Shown here piece by piece: positions 12,095 to 24,634 of a stretch of DNA of 64,000 nucleotides (positions within the stretch are counted from its first letter, which is position 1; the number at the start of each line of letters is the position of its first letter). The position numbers and the translations under genes were made by a program. The DNA comes from Ciborinia camelliae (lineage: Eukaryota; Ascomycota; Leotiomycetes; Helotiales; Sclerotiniaceae), in NCBI GenBank assembly GCA_025890175.1, contig JANPYM010000017.1, positions 776,311 through 840,310 of the forward strand, given 5' to 3'. A model generated the notes under the pieces. The model was not told the origin of the DNA, made no database searches, and worked only from the letters and a program-made list of their open reading frames with translations.

Positions 12095-13319
12095 TGGTAT
12101 TGCAAAAAAGGATTAAATTTTATCTTTTTCCGTAGTTATGTAGACGCCTTTGTACCTACAAGCCTTCAGATATACAATAGTCCTCGTCGCCACGTACCTA
12201 ATATGTCACTATATGTTCTTTTCTCGATGTCCTTTACTTTCGTGGACTTCAAACTGTAGCCGCGATCCTGGAAATAGGAAATGAAATCATAGGAATCATT
12301 CAAATTATTAACTTAACTAGAATGGGAAAGTGACATCGCTAGATATCAATGAAGAGCTCTCTTTAACAAGGGGCCATGCAATCATATGCCAGCCTAGAAT
12401 CGACTAACTAAAAGCGAGACTCTTCTGGCAAAACTAGCAGCTATGGAGATCAAATTATTCTTCAATAATTCCATACGTTCCGATATCCCATATCTCCAAT
12501 AAAACCCAAAGTCGTAGCCAATAAATGACATTAAAATCTGTGATTTCAATGCAAATGCCTGAAACGAAGTAAAAGGGTTTGTAACGGGCAGGAGCCAGGA
12601 CCGGACACTCGAATTTTACCATGATGGAATTTATGTAATTTGGTATATGAATTAGATCTATTTAAAGTTAATGTTTATACACGCATCAACTTACTATTAT
12701 TATAATAAGTACATAGCTGTCTTTATTTGTTCAAATAATCTGAGTTTCTACTCTTTTATAATTATTATTAGATTATTAATAATAACAAAACTGGTATTAT
12801 TGATACTGTTATGTTATAATATTGTAACGATATTAGCATTTCAGGCAAGCATAAACCAGTAGAACTACCCGTACGAAAATGCCCGGCCAGTATTCGCCTA
12901 CTGTAAATGGACCTACAAGGGAGTTAGTTGCCATTGTTAAAGAGATTGAAGTATTATACAATCCTTTTCAACTACTTTTTACATGCTTCAAATTTGATCA
13001 AATACTAGAGCATTTTCCGTTAAGATCAAATATAAATGGTTGATTCGCGTTTGAGGCCCTGTGGGTCTCTCCACTCTCTATGTAAGATGTAAGGCGGCCA
13101 TCAGCGTTGGATCTTTAGCGTTGGATCTTTAGACAACCACATTTGGTTACACGCATTAGGTTCCAAACCATGTAGTGGATAACTCAGCTGCTGCTTTTAG
13201 TATGCAGCCCGATTTATATCTGCATTTACTATTTAATCATCCTTCCATCCCCTCAACTCAACTACGAAATACAACACAAAGACTTTTCTCTTTAGGCGAA
13301 TAATTTTTACTTGCTGCAC
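12095..13319. other. Intergenic, no supportable gene
   Basis: AT-rich stretch around 12650-12860 with TTATTATT-type simple sequence, and a short direct duplication (AGCGTTGGATCTTT twice) at about 13104-13132. The last ~100 bases are pyrimidine-rich leader of the SDR gene. Nothing else seen. Confidence 0.5.
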
Positions 13320-14336
13320 ATGATGATGACTTCTCCTCAAAATCTTCTCATTACCGGTGCCAACGGCTTCATTGGTTTCAAGACCTTACTAGTTGCACTG
13401 GAGGCTGGTTATATCGTTCGTGCCGCCATTCGGAACGAATCCAGATCCAAAACTCTACTTTCCCATCCCAAAATATCGGAATTCGCTTCAGAGGGCAAGC
13501 TTTCTTTCGTAGAAGTTCCGGATATCCTACTCCCAAATGCATACGTAGAAGCCCTAAAAGATATAACCTACGCAATTCACATCGCATCACCAATCCCCCT
13601 GCCTTTCAGAGACCCACAAACTGAGATCATCGATCCAACGATACAAGGAACAAGCAACCTCCTAGAAGCCGCCCTCCAAACCCCCTCTCTCAAGCGTATC
13701 ATCCTCACATCTTCCATTGTCGCCAACATGCCATTTCCTCATTCTCCCACCAACCCCCCTCCCACAACGGCCGAGTCTCGTGTCCCTGATGTGGAAGGTA
13801 TAGCGAGCGGGGTATTTCCTGCCTATTGCGCAGCCAAAATCGCAACTTTAAATGTCACGGATGTCTTTGTGGGGAAAAATAATCCTCACTTCTCCATCAT
13901 AAGTATATTCCCCGGCTTCGTCTACGGAAAAGACGAGCGCGCCACCTCTATCGCCTCATTAATGTCCGGATCCAACCGGCTCATCCTAACCATCCTCCTA
14001 GGTGAGAAATTCGACGTGCCTAGGTTGGCCAGCGCGGCCCACGTCGATGATGTGGCTAAAGTCCATGTGTTAGCCTTGGATAGGCAAAAAGCTGGGGAGC
14101 AGGATTTTGGTGTCACGGCTCCGGTGGTTTATGATGATGCGTTTGAGATTGTGAAGAAACATTTTCCTAGGGAGGTAGAGGAGGGTCTGTTTAAGAAAGG
14201 GAGTCAGCCGAGCTTGAGGATTGATTGGAATGCGAAGAAGACAGAAGACGTACTTGGATTTAGGTTTAAGACTTATGAGGATATGGTAGTTGATGTTGCG
14301 AGACAGTATTTGGAATTCTCGGGTAAAGCTGCGTAG
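13320..14336 (+). CDS. Extended SDR: NAD(P)-dependent epimerase/dehydratase-like reductase
   Basis: Single exon, 338 residues from the first ATG at 13320. The Rossmann motif TGANGFIG lies near residue 12, followed by a basic AAIRNES stretch at the end of strand 2, which favours NADP(H). The catalytic Ser is in ILTSSIVANM and the Tyr/Lys pair in YCAAK (Y-x3-K). The overall pattern matches the dihydroflavonol-4-reductase/cinnamoyl-CoA-reductase-like or methylglyoxal-reductase-like group, which reduces ketones or aldehydes in the cytosol. The substrate is not readable. It lies ~1.2 kb downstream of the P450 on the same strand and is convergent with the CYP505 gene, with only ~200 bp between stop codons, so it may belong to the same cluster. 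Confidence 0.88.
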   Translation: MMMTSPQNLLITGANGFIGFKTLLVALEAGYIVRAAIRNESRSKTLLSHPKISEFASEGKLSFVEVPDILLPNAYVEALKDITYAIHIASPIPLPFRDPQTEIIDPTIQGTSNLLEAALQTPSLKRIILTSSIVANMPFPHSPTNPPPTTAESRVPDVEGIASGVFPAYCAAKIATLNVTDVFVGKNNPHFSIISIFPGFVYGKDERATSIASLMSGSNRLILTILLGEKFDVPRLASAAHVDDVAKVHVLALDRQKAGEQDFGVTAPVVYDDAFEIVKKHFPREVEEGLFKKGSQPSLRIDWNAKKTEDVLGFRFKTYEDMVVDVARQYLEFSGKAA

Positions 14337-14543
14337 ACTTGAAAAACTGATAAATTGCACCGATGTATGGGGTCGTCGACGGGTAGTTAGTATTTTATAC
14401 ATAGCCGGTTTGAATTGAAAATTAGTTGATTGATTGATTATCGCCCAATGAATGAATTTTGCATGAGAACAACGCTAACAAATCAAAGCATCTGCATGCC
14501 CCGTAGAGCCCTTAGATTCAACACCCAGACCTATCCCATCCCA

Positions 14544-17500
14544 TCAAGAAAAGACATCACTAGCAAACCTATCATTCTTGATACCTTGAAACCACGCCTC
14601 AACCTCCTCATCCGTCTTACTCTTCCCCAGTAGATCAGCAGCCTCGGCGTATATCTTCTTAGTCATGACCGAGACACCTTCTCCGACCATGCTAGATCCA
14701 CAAACAAACAACTTGGCACCACTATCAAAAACCTTCTTCAACTCTTCTCTTTCTTCCCAAAGTCTATCCTGCACGTAACGACATCCTTTACTTAATTCTG
14801 AAGCTCGCGAGAAGGCGTAATAGAGCTTTACCACTCCATCTGCTTCCCATTTCTTGAGCTCCTCAGAAAACAAAGCATCTTTCTCGGGATGTCCACAGCC
14901 AATGAACAAGTATGCAGGAGCCAATTTTCGTCCAGCAGCAATTTGTAAAGCTCGCTCTTGTACAAAACCACGGAATGGAGCTAACCCAGTTCCGGCGCAA
15001 ATATAAATTACTGGGGTATTTTCCAAATCTGTTGGTGGATGGAAAGATCCACGACTTGGCTTGACAGCAACATGTACACGATCTCCTTCTTCAACAGAAG
15101 AAAGGTAGTTTGATGCTACTCCCAGATAACGTTTTGATTCACCAGCCATTGAGACAGTGTCGAGAACAGACCAGGTCAAGGTAGCGATTGTGGGGTCATC
15201 GAGTGATGATGAAGAGATGGAGTATTGACGAATTCTCATTGGTGGAAGCATAGCCAAGAAGTCTCCGAGAGACAGGGCTGCGGATGGATATTCTTCGAGT
15301 ATATCCAATGGAGAACGACGCTTGAGTAAAATCTCTTTGTCGAAGTCATCCTTGCCTAAGTTCTCAATCTTTTCTCTCACTTCTGGTTCAGGTGTACATG
15401 CGGCTATTTTTGCGATGTTCTGATCAGGTTAGCAAAATATAAAGTTGAAAGATGAAGTGATAATACCTTGCGAGTTGCAACTTGACTGAGTTCGACATAA
15501 GCTCCAAGTATATCCCAAACGGATATTGGGTGTCCGGTTGGCAAAGTGGTATTCACATTAGCTTTAATATTTAGCATAGCATCCCAAGGAAGTCCAAAAT
15601 GCTTTAATACTCGTCGAATGTTCTTTGAGTTATTAATCGGAAGAACTGCCATGTAGTCACCAACGCGATATGACATCCCAGTTGGGATTTTGAATGATAT
15701 GTGGCGCTTCTCTGGCTCCCCTGGTGCTGTCAAAACCTTATTGCTGAGAACAATTGCCTCGCGGACGTCCTGGCGAAGCCTGGAAGATCGAGAACTAGAA
15801 TCGATGTCGATTTTTAGGCCTAAATCTTCTCCAGTATCCTCACTGCTAGTCAATTTAGTCCAGAGACACTTATCCTGCCATTCGTCAAAAGCCTCAAAGA
15901 TATCTCCAGCAGCAACGTCGCCTAATCCGGTATCTGCGATTCTAGTTGCGCCGTTGTTCTCAAATTCGGTATCGAGTAATTTAGGAATTCGGTGGAAGGT
16001 CGATACCCAATCATCTGGAAATATTGTTAATCGTCATTCTCATTTTCTCAATAGCTCGACAGGACGAGAAATACTTACGATTTCCGCAGCCATAAACAGC
16101 ATAATTGACATCCTTAAGACGGTCACTGCCTTTAAGATTCTCCAACCACTCAACAAAATGACTAGCATTATCAGGGGGTTGTCCTTCATAACTTGAAGAT
16201 ATCAATATCACCGGCTGACTCTTTGGGATCTTGTCCACAGCAGCATCAAGAGGTTCAACTTGAGCCTCATAGCCACGGCCGCTAGCTTCTCTAGCAAGGC
16301 TTCGAGCAAGAGCTTCACAGGTTCCCGAGTTTGAACCATAAAAGATAGACATTGGTTGCTTTGGTTTTCCAGAATTGCTCAAGACCTTGGTAAGCTTTTG
16401 GTCCCTTTCTGAGAGTCGTTCTTTGGAAGTATCGACATGAAGCATTTTTTCGAGATGAATAGAATCAATTCCATTCCGGAGATTGGCATGCATGAAAAAT
16501 CCATCAGGCTTAATAGTCAATGTTTGCTTGATCACAAGGTTGTAACTTGGATCGTCCATTCTGAAATTGAGGTTTTGTAAGAGCATGGCGACGATGAGGA
16601 TTGACTCTTGCCATGCGAAAGGCCTTCCAATGCACCCTCTCATACCATTACCGAAAGGTTTCCAGGCGTTAGGCGGCAAATTCTTGAATGGTTCGTCCAT
16701 CATTCGCTCAGGTTTGAACGTGGCGACATCATCACCGTAGACAGTAGGATCACGGTGAACAGCAGTGATGAGAGCAAGTATAGGCTGTCCTGGTTTGACT
16801 TCATACTTCCCGCCGATAATTATGGGCGACTCGGTTGTGGGCAAAGGGAAGACTGAGAAAGCGGGTGCTGTAGGGGTCATTCTCAACGTCTCTCGGAGAC
16901 AAGCTTCAATATAGGGGAGTTTTGACATGTGGTCAATTGTTATAGGACCTTTGCCGATGACCTCATCAACTTCGCGTTGAGCTGCCTGATATGCTGAAGG
17001 ATTCTTCAAGAGATTATAGAAAAGGAACGAGAGCATCCCACTCGTCGTCTCATGCCCTGAGAAGATGATTAGAATCGTGATCTAATGAACTGATGAAAAG
17101 TAAAATACCGGCAATGAGGAAAGTAATCATATTGTTCAAGATAGTTTCATCTGAGAGTCCCTTTCCAGTTTTTGGATCTCTACCATTAATCATAACATTT
17201 AGCAAATCTTTCTTATCGTTTGGATTTTCTCTTCGCTCAGCCAAAAGTTCTTTGGCTACCTTGTGAAGTAGCTCGATATCAGAATCATATTTGGCTTGTG
17301 TTGAACGCATGAAATAGTTGGCGATACCAGGTCGCTGAGCTCTAGCACCGGACTCGAGAAGAAATCCAGTCATGGCCTCGACGAAGGGGTGCATTTCTTC
17401 ATGATAGAAGCTATTGAACCGGGTTCCCATTGCACATCTGGGCTATCAGTTAGTCCCACCCTCCATGAAATGTGAATATAATCAGACAACTCACAAGGCA

Positions 17501-18096
17501 ATGGAGTCTAATGTCAACCTGGTAAAGCCATCTGTAACATCAATCTTTTCTTTCGAGCCAAATCTTGCCCATTTCATCACCAACTGTGAAGCTATATCAT
17601 GCATTTCGTCGAACATATTTCGAATGGATAAGGGACCGAATGCTTTATAAAATTAATTCCCCATATATATTTGTCGCTGCGATTCATGGTACACACCTGG
17701 CATCAATACTCGATGCGCCAATTCCCAATTTTCTTCTCCATGTCTTGCAGTGAAAAGGCCATCGCCAACCCCATTTCGAACTTGCTCTAACCCTCCAGAG
17801 ACGATCTTTGTAAACCTCTTCTCGTCACAGATCTCATTGAGGAGAGATTGTGTAGATATGAACAATCTGTCGATACCGCCGAGATTAAGCTTGAAGATGG
17901 GACCTGATGAAAAAAAAAAAGATATGATCAGCGACAATAATTAAAAAAGAGGGGGATCACATCGCTTTGCTTTATTCTCACCATAAATTTCTGCCAAACG
18001 TTCAAGACTAGCAATTGAATTGACGGAGTCAATATCCTGAGCGTTTCCTATGAAAGGAAGGCCAGGAGGTCCAGGTATCTCTTCTAACTCTGCCAT
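14544..18096 (-). CDS. CYP505-type self-sufficient P450 / NADPH-P450 reductase fusion
   Basis: Seven exons (18096-17982, 17903-17697, 17642-17495, 17437-17109, 17056-16079, 16014-15467, 15419-14544), all phases consistent, encode 1066 residues, the length known for P450foxy-type enzymes. The haem domain begins [12 protein letters not shown] and contains AGHETTSG (oxygen activation), ETLR, FKPERM and [11 protein letters not shown] (ligand Cys near 408). A flavodoxin/FMN domain follows from about residue 490 ([16 protein letters not shown]). The FAD/NADPH reductase half includes [18 protein letters not shown] and a C-terminal CGSSMVGEG. Such fusions hydroxylate fatty acids near the omega end or act on cluster-specific substrates, using NADPH without a separate reductase. 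No domain is broken. It starts at the first ATG and has no membrane anchor, as expected for CYP505. Confidence 0.95.
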
Positions 18097-21000
18097 GTTG
18101 AAACCTGCAACTTAGATAGGAAAGAAAATGAGTGACAGATTACCGTATGTATGTTGATAGCAAAGCTCAAGTGAAGTTAAATCAATGATGTTTGAAAGGA
18201 AGGCACTGCCGGTACTACATAGTGAATATATATACCTACCTATATATGGATATATGGATATATATGCTTGTGACGATCACGGCACACGGAAAAAATAGTT
18301 TGTAATATGACAGGGTGGAATGGATGGATGGAATGGATATGATAGCAAAACCACAAATGCATCTCATGATGCCGAATAAATAGCGGATCCTTTTCTTTTT
18401 TTGATTTTCATCTTGGTCTTGGTTGGGATGACTGATGGATATGATAACAAATACTGTAATTGGATATTGGATAATAGGATATTGGATATTGGGTATAGGA
18501 TATTGGACATTAGATATTGGATATTGCACATTGTACAACTATTGTGCAGGATTTCTTTGGATGTGAGGGTAAGGGAGGTAGCGGTAGGTCGGTAGGTCGG
18601 TAGGTAGGTAGTCATTCAATATGATATGGTCGTGGCCGTGGTCGAGTCGTGGCTCAATGAGGGGCAGTGTAGGCAGTGTAGGCAGTGTTCTCGGTAGCTT
18701 GATGGGTTACTGTGATGAAGTGTTAATGAGGTGTTGATTTGATTGAGGTAGCTGAGGTAGGCTGAGGTAGGGTAGGTAGCTGAGTGATTGATGAGCAGGT
18801 ATGGGTACCTAGGTAGTAGGTAGGTACCTATTGATAGTATAAAATCACCTCCTTTTCTTTCCCATGGTTAGGTACCTACCTATCTGATACATTGATGTAT
18901 ATCCCGGGACATGTATACCGTTACCCGCATGTATGGTATAGTACAGGATGATATGGTATAGTCCTATGGTCCCATCTTGGCAGTACCATACACATCCATA
19001 TCATACACAATAGACAATACATAATACACAATACCTACCTACCACCTCAGGTGAAAAGCTCTTCCCTCCACTCATCTGCTCGCTCATCTGTACCTCGGCT
19101 CATCATCTTCTGGATTTGGCTTTTCATCATGATTTGTGGGACAGGACAGAACCTGACAATGTTGACGACAAATTCAACCCAGTTTATAGGTTTCATTTCG
19201 GTCCCTCCGTCCAAGATGATCCAAGATGAATGGGAAGATATGGAGCACTTTTTTCTTGGACCGAGGTTGATCGGTGGTCGGTCGGTGGTCGGTGGTTAGA
19301 GATAGACCGGCTCCGACTTGCTACTTTCCATCTCTGGGATTTCCCTGTTTATCTGAACCTTAAATCATTGACTGCCAATTGCATTAATTAGTAAGGGGTG
19401 TTGAATCTGTTGATGCTTATTAATAATCCATACCATGGAGGGTGTTCTAGACCTTCCAAATTGAAAGATCCATTTTCTTGATTCGTGATGACTTTCCATA
19501 TCTATCAAATTAAAAAGAAGTCAGTCCTGGGAAGAAAAGCCTCGTCTCGTCTCGTTTCGATGTACGCAAGTCTATCAATGAAGCCAAGCGATCAGTATCT
19601 TTCATATTGATATTATTCTCGGGGAAGTTCTCTAGAATATCTCACTCACTCACTCTTCACCAACTCACTGAGGTATTCTCATTCCATAACTGAAAGTTTG
19701 GTAAGCCTTGTCTTTTGATTATTGCTTTCCCTTCTTGACATCACCCAGCCAGCGTTCGGGTCGGGCAAGAAATCATCTAGGGTTTGAGAATTCTTGACTT
19801 GCTGTTTCGATATATTGCCCAATGGTTAATACCAACCACACTTCCTCCTCCTGCGGATACGAGTTTTCCACGTATGGTGAATCCAGAGTCCAGACTTAGG
19901 TACGAGCCGCGGATTGGCGTTGGGAGATGACGGGTACATGCGCAGTGCAGGCATTCAAGTATCTAAGGTCTTTGGTTGCCATTGGGATCAACTGATTCGA
20001 ATTAGAAAATCAACCCCGCACTTTTTCCACAGCTCTTGGAAGACATTCGCGGTGGGCGAGCACATAATATGCAAGACTGCAGAGAAGTTCTGTCGTCCCT
20101 ACAGACAGAAGAATTACTGCATCATCACCGAATTCTCGAAAGGTTGGGTAGTATGCATGTGATCTCTTATGATAATATGAATTATCTTCTCGTCTCTTCT
20201 GCTAAAACATACATACATACATACATACAATCCTCAGCACGATACGATTCAATCCCCATACATATATCCATCCATCCATCCATCACAATTATTCCCCCCT
20301 CCCCCCACCTAAAATCATCCCAAAATCTCCCTCCCAGTTACGCGATGAAGCAAAGGCAGTCGGACTCACAGATACACTAAGAAGGTGAACGCAAGCGTTG
20401 TTAATCCGAATTCTTGCATGGAACACACAAGATAGATTGCATACATGGGATAGTGCAGGTGATGCTTAAAAAATACACTCGTTTATTCATTCGTTCATTC
20501 AATCATTCAAAATCTGCATAACTTTCCAAAACCAAAACCGAAATTGAAATTCATCAAGGAAGGAGGGTTTGGGGGAATCGGATTAGATTGGATTGGTTGA
20601 CGGTTGACGGTTGACGGTATTATGGGCTAGATCTTCATGTGTTCCAGTATAAGTGAATAAAGGAGATGGCAGGCAGTAAACCGCGGGATATACTCGAGTA
20701 GATGATATAGTACTTACTCTGTAAAACACCGTGATACCCTTACCCCACTATATAGTTTAACTACTTACCTACCTACCTATATATGGCATTGATTGAATGT
20801 ATATATATATAAATCTTCACAATTTCTGCCGATGTATGGAGGTATGTGAAAGTGTTTCCACGTAATTTAGACTCCGCCAAAAGGAATGATTCCTTTAGCA
20901 TAATATACATCTCACTTCATCTCACCCTTCCCTCCTAAATCTCGCACTATACCATTCATGGTTGGTTTGATTTGGTTTTATTCTTTATACCGGATGTTCA

Positions 21001-23215
21001 TTTGATGGCTTGCTTGCATCGTATGTATGTACCGCATTTATTGTTATCAATCTATTTGGTGATTTGTTTTCCAGAATGCATACAATACTATTATGGATAA
21101 ATATATACTCCATCGCATCTTCCTGATAATAGGGTTGCGTGTATTGTATCTCACCATGCAATACAATAAATATAATACAAGGAAACAAGGACAGTCAGCC
21201 GACAATGCATAGGTTACCTATATACCCCTCTCTCCAATACAGCTTGACCATGCATTAGCCGTTAAGGTTGATTTAATACGATATATCAGTATGCTAAGTT
21301 ATAATCCTCTTCCTCATCATCATTTCGATACCTTGGAATGAACCATCATTCACCGGCAAGATAATACCTAGCGCAGCCATTACCAAAAGCGCCTTGGGAA
21401 TCAGACTACTGTAGATAACAACAGCGAAATCATTAGTTCATCATAATGCCTTACTCTTCTTACTCGATATGCAATACTCAGCATTTTCTGCAATTGATAA
21501 AATCGGTAATGTATAGATAGGGAGCGGACAAAAGTGTATGAGTTTCATTACTGATATTACGAATACCGAACGAGTTAGGGAAGGGAATGAATGCATGGCT
21601 CGCACGGTGGAGGGGTGGAATAACTATGGAAGCTTGGATGGATGTAGCTGCTAATTGTGGAGTGAGTTGGATTGGATTGGATTTGATGCTGAAATTCTCG
21701 ACGTCCTTTTACATCATGGATTACTCAATAGTACCTACCTAGCGGTCCTTTGCTTTCCTCTGCTAAAATTTCTTTCTCTCTCGTATCATGCATGCATAGA
21801 TATGTGACAACGAAATGTCCCTTTTTCGATATCCTCGATACTGTCACTAATGACGTCTGCCTGGCAAGCACAAGGTTCTGCACGTGAATCTCTTCGGGAC
21901 TTTTAGTTATTTGGACAAAGAAAAGAATTGAAGATTGTTTCCCTGAGACCAAGTCTTTTGAAATTTGAATATCCCATCTCATTATTCGCGGATTTTATAT
22001 GCAAGGTCTACATGCGAATTATGCGGCGAGTGCTCTCATTTATTTCTATTTCGAATTTCTTTTTAAACTCCCGCTCATTAAAGAAATATCTACCTAAATT
22101 CTGATATCTGACGTGTGACGGAAAAAATAGCTAGGTCCTTTCATTGACTAAGAGTGCTGCAGTGGAATCTGGAGGTTGTAATGTTCGCGTGCATTGCATC
22201 GTACCATTCATTCTTTATGCCTGAGCACTAGCAGCCTCCGGTCATCCAACTTAAATTCCCATATCGCACCAGGGATCTAATCGAAATACCAATGTCGCGA
22301 GACCTTTTGGCAGGAAAATGTGGGATATCCTCGCTCATTAAATCACAACCTTTTCTCAAAAGAGTAGGTAGGTACTGCCGATGAAGTAAGTGGCAAAATT
22401 GATCGCGTTCTTGTTGAGCGAGGAGGCATCGTATACTTCGGGTGCTAATTATACGGTGGATGGAGGTTAGACGGGTCATTGATCTATTCCAATCGGGGTA
22501 TGGTTGGGAAGGAAGGAAAGGGTGGGATGTGAGGTAAGGTTATATGAACGGGCTGATTTTCCTTTGAGAGGGAAAGACTTGTGATTTATTTTATGTATAG
22601 GTTGGAGAATTTATTCTTATTGAATTTGGGGAAGGTGAAGTGATGAATCTAAAATCCGGTTTTTGAATTGACATCTTTCTTCCATGTCCTCAAGTGTATC
22701 CTTGATTTCCTGTAATCTCCCACGAACCGGAAAGATATATGTATAAATGAATTTTGTATGAAGAAACCTCATGGGAATATAAAAAGGTGGAAGATACGAA
22801 GTTGGGGAATCTCGGGAGCTAAATATTTGACGAGCGGACAAAAGGGGTTGGACGTCAAGCGATTAAAGTAAACAATTAAATTTTGTAAGAAAACGAGTAG
22901 TAGAATCACTTCATATGGTAATTAGTTAGTCATCACACTTGTATCACCATAACCCAACCAGCGGGTTGTCAGTAGGTATCTATCTTCAATGTTATATAAT
23001 AAGGCAATGCTCAAGGTATATATATTTATAAACTATCTGGTACTCTTGAGAGTGGTAAATGAATAACAGAAATCATCGGTTGATGTTAAAGAGGCCAAGG
23101 TACATTTCTTGCCTTGCCTAAGCTTGGTCTCCCAAACTTGCATAACGCTATTTCGATTAAGTCATGCCCTATCATCATTCCCCAATGATTCGCCGCACCC
23201 AAATGTATTGCAAGC
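18097..23215. other. 5.1-kb gene-poor interval with many simple repeats
   Basis: No coding region could be supported. It contains a TTGGATA-type array (about 18456-18535), GGTAGGTC/GGTAGGTA runs (18580-18612), triplicated GGCAGTGTA (18664-18690), ACAT repeats (20205-20230), dispersed TACCTACC/GGTAGGTA blocks (near 18790-18880, 20768, 21731, 22365) and pyrimidine-rich leaders. This may include long untranslated regions or unannotated non-coding RNA, but nothing in the sequence proves that. Confidence 0.6.
18456..18612. repeat. TTGGATA-like and GGTAGGTC simple arrays
   Basis: Degenerate repeats of GGATATTGG occur at ~18456-18535, then perfect short GGTAGGTC/GGTAGGTA repeats at ~18580-18612, upstream of the CYP505 gene. 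Confidence 0.75.
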
Positions 23216-24634
23216 TTACTCGTTTGGCATACCGGCAACCAAGTTGGCGTATGGACTGGTGCTGTAATCCAACAAGTTTTGAGATTGGTCCAAGTTGGCT
23301 AAAGCGGATTGTGTCGCACCAAGGAGACTTTGGTTACCAGTCTTATCCATACTGGACTCCCAAAACATGGCGCCTCCAAGTCCCTTCTCCATAATGTAAT
23401 CAGACTTTGCTGTGACCGATTTGACAGTATCGTAAGAGATAAGTTCTCTGGTAGCATTGTCGTAACTGAAGGATCCAACGACTTCATGAGCATAGTGTTC
23501 GATGGCTCCAACCTTAGGAAGTGCCTTGTAATCCCAGATTCCAGCCTCCCATGATCCAGGACCGGTTCCATTGTATGTCTTTCCTAATCCGTCGGTGTTC
23601 AAGAATGACTTTCCGTAAAGTGGCATTCCCATAACTAACTTGGATGGAGTAACACCTGCTGCGAGGTAACCTGCAATGGCCGACTGTGTATCAAATTCAG
23701 TGGAAGTTGGGTTCTTCTTGCTTAGGTATAAGTTGGCATCATGTCCGGTAAAGTTGCTGAAAGCTCCGGAATATTCATAAGCCATCAAGAAGAACTTGTC
23801 AACATATTTGTTCATTTCGCCCAACTTGAGGATATTGTATTTGAGTGGTCCAGCGGAAGTTGCAGCGGTAATGAGGAAATGGTATCCCGAGGCATGAGCG
23901 GCAGAGTGTGCATCAAAACCTTCGCGAAGAGCTTTGACCAAAGACACAAAGTTGGTGGCTTCGACGGCGTTGGTGGGGTACTCCCAATCAATGTCAAGAC
24001 CGTCAAATCCATGGTCTGTAACCAACTTCACGGCTGATCTAACGAACTCTGCTCGGGTTGCCTCTGTACTGGTGGCGTTAGGGAAAGTGGGAGAGTATGT
24101 CCAACCTCCAACACTGAGAAGAGTTTTCATTTGACGATTCTTCTTCTTGTGTAAGTAGAGTTGCTTAATACTGCCATACATGTTGGTACCGGTCGCGTTC
24201 AAGCTGTCGGTGGGATAACGTTTCTCGACATCGGCAAATGAGTCGGTCATGAAGCTGAATATGTTAGCCAGAACCCTGAAATATTTATCAATCAAATAAG
24301 AACCTGTACATACACTGTACCATTTGGTCGCAAGTTAGCAAAAGCGTAAATGACGTGAGTCAACTTAGAGGCAGGTAGCTCTTGGGCATGATGGTTTCGT
24401 GCGTAGATTGCCCTATAAAAAACAAATAATTAGACGCCTGTTTTGACCCAGAAAGAGAGGATACACATACCAGTTAACAAAGTAAACTGCGTTGTCATAC
24501 GCGCTGGCAATGTTAACAGCAGCGGCTTCACCATATGATTGGGATTTGGCCTCTAAGGGAATAGATAAGGAGTGTGTGACGGCAGATAGACACGTCAAGG
24601 CCAGTACGGAGTACTGTTTGAATGAAGAAATCAT
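23216..24634 (-). CDS. Secreted GH18 endochitinase
   Basis: Three exons (24634-24471, 24412-24314, 24254-23216) with 58- and 59-base introns encode 433 residues. An N-terminal signal peptide (hydrophobic core [10 protein letters not shown]) is followed by a short pro-like segment and then the TIM-barrel catalytic domain: [17 protein letters not shown] (the SxGG motif, ~135-139) and the DxxDxDxE motif [10 protein letters not shown] at ~172-179, whose last Glu is the acid/base. MAYEYSG and the late Trp in [11 protein letters not shown] also match the family. It hydrolyses internal beta-1,4 links of chitin outside the cell and is similar in length and layout to the 42-kDa (Ech42-like) fungal class. 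No carbohydrate-binding module is seen. Several N-glycosylation sites are present (N-A-T, N-G-T, N-F-T). Confidence 0.95.

Noticed and set aside
23299..24134. Antisense frames across the chitinase
   Set aside because: They are complement shadows of a strongly supported GH18 coding exon.
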